From NCBI RefSeq assembly GCF_030812215.1, contig NZ_JAUSSG010000001.1, positions 1,116,001 through 1,180,000 of the forward strand: 64,000 nucleotides of DNA, written 5' to 3'. A program made the translations under genes and the position numbers. Positions 56,631-64,000 of the stretch are shown piece after piece; positions within the stretch are counted from its first letter, which is position 1; the number at the start of each line of letters is the position of its first letter. The notes beneath the pieces are model-generated. The model was given only the letters and a program-made list of their open reading frames with translations. It ran no database searches and was not told the DNA's origin. Source of the DNA: Variovorax boronicumulans. Lineage in GTDB: Bacteria; Pseudomonadota; Gammaproteobacteria; Burkholderiales; Burkholderiaceae_C.

Positions 56631-58211
56631 ATGAAACGACGAACGCTTGCAGCCTTTGCCGCCCTGGCGCTTTCCGCCGCGTGCCTCCCGGCGCTCGCCC
56701 AGGCACCCGCGCCCAAGACGCTCAAGGTGGTGGCGCATGCGGACTTGAAGATCCTCGACCCGACCTTCACCACCGCCTATATCTCGCGCAACTTCGGCTA
56801 CATGGTCTACGACACCCTGTTCGCGCAGGACTCGACCGGCAAGCCGCAACCGCAGATGGTCGAGAAGTACACGGCTTCGAAAGACGGCAAGCAGTGGAGC
56901 TTCACGCTGCGCCCGGGCCTGAAGTTCTCCGACGGCAGCGCCGTCACCTCGGCGGACGCGGTTGCTTCTCTGCAGCGCTGGGCCGCGCGAGACAGCCTTG
57001 GCCGCGCGATGACCGCGAGCGGCGCGGAGTGGAAGCAGGTCGATGCGCGCAACTTCACGCTCACCCTCACCGAGCCCTTCGGCATGGTGCTCGATGCGCT
57101 GGCCAAGCCCTCGGGCTTTCCGCCGGTGGTGCTGCCGGAGCGCCTGGCCAAGATGCCGGCCACCGCGCCGCTCACCGAGGTGCTGGGCTCGGGCCCCTTC
57201 ATCTTCAAGCGCGACGAATGGGTGCCGGGCAACAAGGCGGTGTTCGTGCGCAACCCCAACTACGTGGCGCGCAGCGAACCGCCGAACGGCCTCGCGGGCA
57301 GCAAGAAGAGCAACTTCGAGCGTGTCGAGTGGCTGTACCTGCCTGATTCGAACAGCGCGATCGCGGCGCTCAAGCGCGGCGAGGTCGACATCGTCGAGCA
57401 ACTGCAGCCCGATTACATCGCGCCGCTGCGTACCGACACGAGCGTGAAGATCGGCTCGGGCGGCGCCTACCAGGGGTTCCTGGTCATGAACCAGCTGCAT
57501 CCGCCCTTCAACAACCCGAAGGTGCGCCAGGCCCTCTTGCAGGCGGTGAACCAGGAGCGCTTCGTCGCGGCCATGGGTTATCCGCTGGACATGCGCATGG
57601 CCTACTGCCCCACCTTCTTCATCTGCGGCAGCCCGAACGAAACCGCGGCCGGCGCCGAGCCCTATCGCAAGGCCGACGTGGCCAAGGCCAAGAAGATGCT
57701 GGCCGACGCGGGCTACAAGGGCGAGAAGGTCGTGCTGCTGGTGCCCAGCGACGTGCCCTACCTCAACGCCGAGGCGCTGATGGCCGCGCAGACCATGAAG
57801 AGCATCGGCATCAACGTCGATGCCCAGAACCTGGACTGGGCCTCCATCGGCGCGCGCCGCGCCAAGCGCGATGCGCCCGAGGCCGGCGGCTGGAACATGT
57901 ACGTGACGGTGGCCGGCGAGTTCGACGCCAACTCGCCGATCAGCAACGCCTACCTGGGCGCGGCCTGCGGCAACACGCTGCCGGGCTGGCCCTGCGACAA
58001 ACAGCTGGACGAGCTGCGCACCGCCTGGCTGAAGGAAACGGTGCCCGCCAAGCGCCGCGAACTGCTCGACGCCTTCCAGGCCCGCGCCTACGAGGCTGTG
58101 CCGTACATCAATGCGGGCCAGTACTCGGCCGCCTTTGCCGCACGCGCCAACCTCAAGGGGCTGGACAAGCTCTGGGCGGGCATGCCGATGTTCTGGGCGC
58201 TCGACCGCTGA
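56631..58211 (+). CDS. Dipeptide/oligopeptide-type ABC transporter substrate-binding protein
   Basis: 526 residues, SBP_bac_5 family. Signal peptide 1-25 (ending LALAQA). The fold is seen from LKVVAHADLKILDPTFTTAY and MVYDTLFAQDSTGKPQPQMV (start of domain I) through FTLRPGLKFSDGSAVTSADA, FVMNQLHPPFNNPKVRQALL and FDANSPISNAYLGAACGNTL. The acidic/aromatic residues that bind peptide backbone cannot be assigned by eye. It feeds the permeases and ATPases that follow directly. Neighbouring peptidase and D-aminoacylase suggest peptide or N-acyl amino acid ligands. Confidence 0.9.
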   Translation: MKRRTLAAFAALALSAACLPALAQAPAPKTLKVVAHADLKILDPTFTTAYISRNFGYMVYDTLFAQDSTGKPQPQMVEKYTASKDGKQWSFTLRPGLKFSDGSAVTSADAVASLQRWAARDSLGRAMTASGAEWKQVDARNFTLTLTEPFGMVLDALAKPSGFPPVVLPERLAKMPATAPLTEVLGSGPFIFKRDEWVPGNKAVFVRNPNYVARSEPPNGLAGSKKSNFERVEWLYLPDSNSAIAALKRGEVDIVEQLQPDYIAPLRTDTSVKIGSGGAYQGFLVMNQLHPPFNNPKVRQALLQAVNQERFVAAMGYPLDMRMAYCPTFFICGSPNETAAGAEPYRKADVAKAKKMLADAGYKGEKVVLLVPSDVPYLNAEALMAAQTMKSIGINVDAQNLDWASIGARRAKRDAPEAGGWNMYVTVAGEFDANSPISNAYLGAACGNTLPGWPCDKQLDELRTAWLKETVPAKRRELLDAFQARAYEAVPYINAGQYSAAFAARANLKGLDKLWAGMPMFWALDR

Positions 58212-58247
58212 AGCCTGAAATAACGGACCCGCACGACACGCACGGCC

Positions 58248-59183
58248 ATGGGCTACATCGTTCGACGCTTTCTCTCGACGCTTCCCGTCATGGCGGTGGT
58301 GGCCGTGGTGGTGTTCCTCCTGATCCACCTCTCGCCGGGCGACCCGGCCGCGCTCATCGCGGGCGACCTCGCGAGCGTGGAAGACATCGAGAAGCTGCGC
58401 GCCGCGCTCGGGCTGAACCTGCCGCTGTGGCAGCAGTTCGCGGTGTGGCTGGGCAAGCTCTTCACCGGCGACCTGGGCACCTCGATCTTCACGCAGGTGC
58501 CCGTGTCGCAGCTTCTGGGCCAGCGGCTGGAGCCGACGGTGTCGATCGCCGCGCTCACCATGCTCATCACGCTGGTGGTGGCGGTGCCGCTGGGCACCCT
58601 CGCGGCCTACCGCGCGGGCACATGGATCGACCGGCTGGTGATGGTGTTCGCGGTGCTCGCGTTCTCGGTGCCGGTGTTTCTCGTGGGCTACCTGCTGATC
58701 TACGCGTTCGCGATCCAGCTGCCGTGGTTTCCGGTGCAGGGCTACGTGCGCTTTGCCGAGGGGCCGGGCGAATGGCTGCGGTCGCTGGTGCTGCCGTGCG
58801 TGAACCTCGCGCTGGTGTACATCGCGCTCGTGACGCGCATGACGCGCGCCACAGTGCTCGAAGTGCTGCATGAGGACTACATCCGCACCGCGCGCGCCAA
58901 GGGCCTGGGCGTGCTGCCGGTGCTGGGGCATGCGCTGCGCAATGCGGCCATTCCGATCGCGACGACCATCGGCGTGGGCATTGCGCTGCTGATCGGCGGC
59001 GTGGTGGTCACCGAGACGGTGTTCGCCATTCCGGGCGTGGGGCGCCTCGTGATCGATTCGGTGCAGCGCCACGACTACCCGGTGATCCAGAGCGTGCTGC
59101 TGCTGTCGGCGGGTGTGTACGTGCTGATCAACCTGCTGATCGACTTGAGCTATCGGCTCTTCGATCCGCGCATTCAGTACTGA
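58248..59183 (+). CDS. Peptide ABC transporter permease, DppB type
   Basis: 311 residues with six membrane helices. N-terminal RRFLSTLPVMAVVAVVVFLL is the conserved first helix of DppB/GsiC, followed by LIHLSPGDPAALIAGDLAS. The EAA loop is in EVLHEDYIRTARAKGLGVLP and the end YRLFDPRIQY is typical. It pairs with the DppC-type permease eight bases downstream. Confidence 0.92.
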   Translation: MGYIVRRFLSTLPVMAVVAVVVFLLIHLSPGDPAALIAGDLASVEDIEKLRAALGLNLPLWQQFAVWLGKLFTGDLGTSIFTQVPVSQLLGQRLEPTVSIAALTMLITLVVAVPLGTLAAYRAGTWIDRLVMVFAVLAFSVPVFLVGYLLIYAFAIQLPWFPVQGYVRFAEGPGEWLRSLVLPCVNLALVYIALVTRMTRATVLEVLHEDYIRTARAKGLGVLPVLGHALRNAAIPIATTIGVGIALLIGGVVVTETVFAIPGVGRLVIDSVQRHDYPVIQSVLLLSAGVYVLINLLIDLSYRLFDPRIQY

Positions 59184-59191
59184 TCCCGGCC

Positions 59192-60148
59192 ATGTCCATC
59201 GCATCCCCTTTGATGAAGCACGAACCCGTTCAAGCTGAGCCTGTTGAAGCGCCGCGCAAGGCTTCGACAAGCTCAGCCCGAACGGATCTCACACAGGCTG
59301 ACGAAGCCCCTTTCGTCCCTCCGCGCTGGCGCTGGGTGCGCAAGCACCCGACGCTGATCATCGGCGTGCTGCTGCTCCTCGCAGTGGCCGCCCTCTCCAT
59401 CGCCGCGCCATGGATCGCCACGCACGATCCGCAGGACATCGACCCGCTCGCGCGCATGCAGCCGCCTTCGGCCGAGCACTGGTTCGGCACCGACGCGCTG
59501 GGCCGCGACGTGTTCAGCCGCGCGGTGTGGGGCGGGCAGGTGTCGATGATCGTCGGCGCATCGGTCGCCTTGCTGGCGACGGTGTTCGGTGTGCTGATCG
59601 GCCTGTTCGCGGGCTTCGTGCGCTGGGCCGACGGGCCGGTGATGCGGGTGATGGACGGGCTCATGGCCATCCCCGGCATCCTGCTCGCCATCGCGCTCAT
59701 GGCGGTGACGCGCGCAAGTCTCACGACGGTGATCGTCGCCATCACGGTGCCCGAGATTCCGCGCGTGGTGCGGCTGGTGCGCTCGCTGGCACTCACCTTG
59801 CGCGAGCAGTTGTATGTGGAGGCTGCGCATGCGGTCGGCACGCGGCTGCCGGTGATCCTGTTTCGCCATGTACTGCCCAACATGGTGGCGCCGCTGATCG
59901 TGCAATCGACCTTCGTCGCGGCCGCCGCGGTGCTGACCGAAGCCGCCCTCTCCTTCCTCGGTGTGGGCGTGCCCGCGCAAACGCCGAGCTGGGGCAACAT
60001 GATGGCCGAGGGCCGCAACTTCGTGGCGGTGGCGTTCCACATCATCCTGTACCCGGGGCTGTTGCTGGCGGCCACGGTGCTGGCGATCAACCTGCTGGGC
60101 GACGGCCTGCGCGATGCGCTCGATCCGCGCCTTGCGCGGCAACTGTGA
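59192..60148 (+). CDS. Peptide ABC transporter permease, DppC type, with repeat-derived N-terminus
   Basis: 318 residues. The conserved part starts with [20 protein letters not shown] and has [18 protein letters not shown], the EAA loop [20 protein letters not shown] and [18 protein letters not shown] at the end. The first about 48 residues are not conserved: residues about 13-31 ([19 protein letters not shown]) are encoded by an inverted repeat at 59226-59285 that belongs to a dispersed non-coding family. The insertion kept the frame and simply lengthened the cytosolic N-terminus. If translation begins here the protein carries that extra tail. Confidence 0.9.
   Translation: MSIASPLMKHEPVQAEPVEAPRKASTSSARTDLTQADEAPFVPPRWRWVRKHPTLIIGVLLLLAVAALSIAAPWIATHDPQDIDPLARMQPPSAEHWFGTDALGRDVFSRAVWGGQVSMIVGASVALLATVFGVLIGLFAGFVRWADGPVMRVMDGLMAIPGILLAIALMAVTRASLTTVIVAITVPEIPRVVRLVRSLALTLREQLYVEAAHAVGTRLPVILFRHVLPNMVAPLIVQSTFVAAAAVLTEAALSFLGVGVPAQTPSWGNMMAEGRNFVAVAFHIILYPGLLLAATVLAINLLGDGLRDALDPRLARQL
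59226..59285. repeat. REP-like inverted repeat inside the DppC-type gene
   Basis: Left arm 59226-59250 (begins CCGTTCAAGCTGAGCC) and right arm 59261-59285 (ends CTCAGCCCGAACGG), 25 bases each, 21 of 25 complementary, with the 10-base spacer GCCGCGCAAG. The GCTTCGACAAGCTCAGC core is a widespread proteobacterial intergenic repeat normally found outside genes. Here it is read through in frame. Confidence 0.75.
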
Positions 60149-60155
60149 GCGCGCC

Positions 60156-61192
<1,037 letters not shown>

Positions 61193-61196
<4 letters not shown>

Positions 61197-62188
61197 CGAC
61201 GACCGCAGCCCCGCTGCTCGAGGTGCGCAACCTGCGCAAGCACTACATCTCGCCCAAGCGGTGGCTCCGGCCCGCGAAGCCGGCCATCCAGGCGGTCGAT
61301 GGCGTCTCGTTCTCCGTCGCGCGCGGCGAAACGCTGTCGCTGGTCGGCGAGTCGGGCTGCGGCAAGACGACGACCGCGAAATCGGTGATGCGGCTGGTCG
61401 AGCCGACCTCGGGCTCGGTGGTGCTCGATGGCGAAGAGCTGTTGACGCTCTCGCCCAACGAGATGCGGCTGCGCCGCCGGCAACTGCAGATCATTTTTCA
61501 GGACCCGTATGCCTCGCTGAACCCACGCCTCACGGCCGGCGACATCGTGGCCGAGCCGCTGCGCAACTTCGGCATGGGCGCGGCGGCCGAGCGGCGCGAG
61601 CGCGTGCAGTGGCTGTTCTCGCGCGTCGGCCTCCGGCCCGAAGCCGCGAAGAAATTTCCGCACGAGTTCTCGGGCGGGCAGCGGCAGCGTTTGGGCATCG
61701 CGCGCGCCCTGGCACTGAACCCGAAGCTCATCGTCTGCGACGAGCCGGTGTCGGCGCTCGACGTGTCGGTGCAGGCGCAGGTCGTCAACCTGCTGATGGA
61801 CCTGCAGGCGGAATTCGGCATTGCGTACCTCTTCGTCGCGCACGACCTCGCGGTCGTGCGGCACATCAGCCACCGCGTGGCGGTGATGTACCTCGGGCAC
61901 ATCGTGGAGATCGCGGACCGCGACACGTTGTTCTCCGCGCCGCTGCATCCGTACACCGAGATCCTGCTCTCGGCCGTGCCCGTGCCGAACCCGCGCACAC
62001 CCGCGCGCCGCATGCTGCTGCAGGGCGATCCGCCGAGCCCCGCGAACCCGCCCTCGGGCTGCCGCTTTCACACGCGCTGCCCGATGGCGCAGGCCGTGTG
62101 CAAGGAGAAGGTGCCGGCGCTGAGCGAACGTCCTTCGTCTTCCGACGGTGGCACCAGCACGCACCTGGTCGCCTGCCATTTCCGCTGA
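61193..62188 (+). CDS. Peptide ABC transporter ATP-binding protein, DppF type
   Basis: 331 residues. Walker [19 protein letters not shown]-loop [17 protein letters not shown], signature [16 protein letters not shown], Walker [14 protein letters not shown], switch [14 protein letters not shown], and the C-terminal [16 protein letters not shown] followed by [14 protein letters not shown] with the family cysteines. Heterodimer partner of the DppD-type ATPase. The ATG overlaps its stop by four bases. Confidence 0.92.
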
Positions 62189-62215
62189 ATTTCCGCTGAA
62201 GAAAGAACCTCACCG

Positions 62216-63673
62216 ATGACCGACAAGACGCCCCACTACGACCTGCTGATCCGCGGCGGCACCGTCATCGACGGCACCAAGGCGCCACGTTTCGATGCCG
62301 ACGTCGGCATCGTCGGCGGCCGCATCGCCGCCATCGGCAAGCTCGCGGGCCACACCGCCGACCGGACGCTCGATGCGACGGGCCGCATCGTCGCGCCGGG
62401 TTTCATCGACTCGCACACGCACGACGACCAGGCCGTGCTCTCGCAGGCGCAGATGCCGTTCAAGGTGTCGCAGGGCGTGACCACGGTGGTGGCGGGCAAC
62501 TGCGGCATCAGTGCCGCACCGCTGCGCATCGACATGGACCTGCCGATGCCGCTGAGCCTGCTCGATACGCCGGCCGAGGGCCGCTTCACCACCTTCGCGG
62601 CGTACCTCGATGCGCTGCGCGCCACGCCGTCTTCGGTGAACGTGGCCGCGATGGTGGGTCACTCGACATTGCGCGCGGTGGTGATGTCCGACCTCGACCG
62701 CCCCGCGAACGACGCCGAGATCGCCGCGATGCAGGCGCTGGTCGAAGAGGCGATGCAGGCTGGCGCGATCGGCCTCTCGACCGGTACGTTCTACCCGCCG
62801 GCAGTGAAGGCGACGACCGAGGAAATCATCGAGGTCGGCCGCCCGCTCACCTCGCGCAAGGCACTTTATGTGACCCATATGCGCGACGAAAGCGACCGGG
62901 TGATGGAGTCGCTCGAAGAGACCTTCCACATCGGCCGCGCGCTCGACATTCCCGTGGTGGTGTCGCACCACAAGGTGCAGAACGCGCAGAACTTCGGCAA
63001 GACGAAGGTGACGCTGCCCTTCATCAAGGAGGCGATGCAGCACCAGTGCATCGGCCTGGACTGCTACCCGTACACCGCGGGTTCCACCATGATCCGCACC
63101 GACCGCGGAATGATGGACGGCCGCGTGCTCATCGCCTCGAGCGTGCCGCACCCCGAATGCGCGGGCCGCGACCTGAAGGACATCGCGGCCGAATGGGGCG
63201 TGTCGGGCGAAGAGGCGGCGCAGCGGCTGCAGCCGGGCAGCGCGATCTATTTCATGATGGACGAGGACGACGTGCAGCGCATCCTCGCCTTCGACGACAC
63301 CATGATCGGCTCGGACGGCATCCCGCTCGGCGAGAAGCCGCATCCTCGCCTGTGGGGTACTTTTCCGCGCGTGCTCGGGCACTACAGCCGCGATGTCGGG
63401 CTGTTCCCGCTGGAGACTGCGGTGTGGAAGATGACGGGGCTCACTGCGCGCAACTTCGGCCTGCACGAGCGCGGCACGCTCAAGCCGGGCCACCACGCCG
63501 ACGTGGTGATCTTCAACGCGGCCACGGTGCGCGACACCGCGAACTACGAAACGCCGACGCAGCCGGCCGAAGGCATCGATGCGGTGATCGTGAATGGCGC
63601 CGTCACCTGGCAGCACGGCGTGCACAGCGGTGCGCGCAACGGGCAGGTGATCGTGCGGCGCGAAGCGGCCTGA
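62216..63673 (+). CDS. N-acyl-D-amino-acid deacylase (D-aminoacylase)
   Basis: 485 residues, amidohydrolase superfamily. Starts YDLLIRGGTVIDGTKAPRFD. Metal ligands H67 and H69 in GFIDSHTHDDQAVL, the zinc-binding C96 in VVAGNCGISAAP, the histidines of PVVVSHHKVQNAQNFG, and the catalytic Asp in MIGSDGIPLGEKPHPR. This pattern marks D-aminoacylases, which remove the acyl group from N-acyl-D-amino acids; dihydropyrimidinase-like relatives are less likely given the Cys. Last gene of the XRE-regulated operon, 27 bp after the DppF gene. Its product, a free D-amino acid, is a fitting substrate for the FAD oxidoreductase at 53946. Confidence 0.9.
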   Translation: MTDKTPHYDLLIRGGTVIDGTKAPRFDADVGIVGGRIAAIGKLAGHTADRTLDATGRIVAPGFIDSHTHDDQAVLSQAQMPFKVSQGVTTVVAGNCGISAAPLRIDMDLPMPLSLLDTPAEGRFTTFAAYLDALRATPSSVNVAAMVGHSTLRAVVMSDLDRPANDAEIAAMQALVEEAMQAGAIGLSTGTFYPPAVKATTEEIIEVGRPLTSRKALYVTHMRDESDRVMESLEETFHIGRALDIPVVVSHHKVQNAQNFGKTKVTLPFIKEAMQHQCIGLDCYPYTAGSTMIRTDRGMMDGRVLIASSVPHPECAGRDLKDIAAEWGVSGEEAAQRLQPGSAIYFMMDEDDVQRILAFDDTMIGSDGIPLGEKPHPRLWGTFPRVLGHYSRDVGLFPLETAVWKMTGLTARNFGLHERGTLKPGHHADVVIFNAATVRDTANYETPTQPAEGIDAVIVNGAVTWQHGVHSGARNGQVIVRREAA

Positions 63674-63679
63674 AGAAGA

Positions 63680-63892
63680 TCAGTCGGGCGCGTTCATCAC
63701 CCGGTCGAACTCTTCGTCCGCGGGAACGTTGTCGGCATCGAGCTCGCTGGCATCGGTGAGGTCGATGCCGGTTTCTTCCGAGAGGTCGTCCGTGACGTCG
63801 CTGTCGGTTTCCTCGAAATCGTCGGCTGGCGTGTTGTCGTCATCGTCTTCGGATGGCGAGGCGGAACGCGCGGTGGCGTCGACGTGATTCAT
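63680..63892 (-). CDS. Small highly acidic protein, unknown function
   Basis: 70 residues, about 40 percent Asp and Glu, with almost no Lys/Arg: SEDDDDNTPADDFEETDSDV, then TDDLSEETGIDLTDASELDA. No hydrophobic core, so probably disordered. GAGGAG stands six bases before ATG 63892, a good reason to accept the gene. Nothing is known about function; similar short acidic proteins occur in related genomes. It is convergent with the D-aminoacylase. Confidence 0.65.
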   Translation of the reverse strand: MNHVDATARSASPSEDDDDNTPADDFEETDSDVTDDLSEETGIDLTDASELDADNVPADEEFDRVMNAPD

Positions 63893-64000
63893 GATCGGCT
63901 CCTCGGCAGATGAATGCTGTACGGCCCCCTATGGTGCGCCTGTTTGGGCCGTTCCGGTTCATCCGATCGGCAGCGTCGGTGTCGGAAAGTTTCCCGCCCT

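Noticed and set aside
56574..59270. Open reading frame of about 900 codons on the minus strand opposite the peptide transporter genes
   Set aside because: It is the antisense shadow of three clear genes. High G+C at third positions keeps the opposite frame open; its translation is His/Arg/Gln-rich and has no recognisable domain.

Overview
The window is a GC-rich (roughly two-thirds G+C) chromosomal segment that reads like a Comamonadaceae beta-proteobacterium, most likely Variovorax or a close relative. The evidence is the mix of genes (2-aminoethylphosphonate catabolism, TRAP and ABC uptake systems, many LysR/GntR regulators, xseB-ispA-dxs order) and the GC-rich intergenic repeats typical of that family. 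No rRNA, tRNA, CRISPR array, prophage or insertion sequence was seen. It looks like stable chromosome dense in catabolic and transport operons.

Layout. 1-2203: the start of a branched-chain-amino-acid-type binding protein running off the left edge, divergent from a FadR/GntR regulator. 2208-6286: a LysR regulator divergent from an omega-amino acid:pyruvate transaminase and a CoA-acylating malonate/methylmalonate-semialdehyde dehydrogenase, together a beta-alanine-type route to acetyl-CoA. 6302-20554: a two-armed aminophosphonate locus. Leftward run a GntR regulator, phosphonoacetate hydrolase (phnA), phosphonoacetaldehyde dehydrogenase (phnY), a PhnZ-like HD oxygenase and an FAD amine oxidase. 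Rightward run an AEP-type ABC transporter, the transaminase phnW, formyl-THF deformylase (purU) and a dimethylglycine-dehydrogenase-like flavoprotein. The last two suggest that N-methylated aminophosphonates are demethylated as well as AEP. An inverted repeat whose arms double as -35 boxes sits between the arms.

20608-30461: an AraC regulator, an anchored helical protein paired with a pectinacetylesterase-family hydrolase, an EgtB/SUMF1-like protein with an altered metal site, and a split TRAP transporter (DctQM at 25541-27705, DctP at 29382-30461) with a small membrane protein and a secreted hydrolase between. 30575-33628: xseB-ispA-dxs (isoprenoid precursors). 33808-36874: a Rieske oxygenase, a DMT exporter and a 3-mercaptopyruvate sulfurtransferase. 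36871-40172: DUF2796 protein, ABC ATPase, FtsX-type permease and DUF3299 protein, matching the layout of the Vibrio ZrgABCDE zinc system. 40341-42416: a DUF3300 lipoprotein with a very long glutamine-rich tail.

42444-47770: M20 carboxypeptidase, a small lipoprotein, a DUF2200 protein, argC2 divergent from a LysR gene, a frameshifted MFS transporter remnant, and a methyltransferase. 47767-52819: a compact archaic/Csu-type chaperone-usher pilus operon (two SCPU subunits, chaperone, usher), followed by a SUKH-like protein overlapping the methyltransferase. 53034-63892: an XRE-cupin regulator divergent from a long operon of FAD oxidoreductase, M81 (MlrC-like) metallopeptidase, five-gene Dpp-type peptide ABC transporter and D-aminoacylase, which looks like a system for importing and dismantling D-amino-acid-containing or modified peptides. 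A small acidic protein closes the window.
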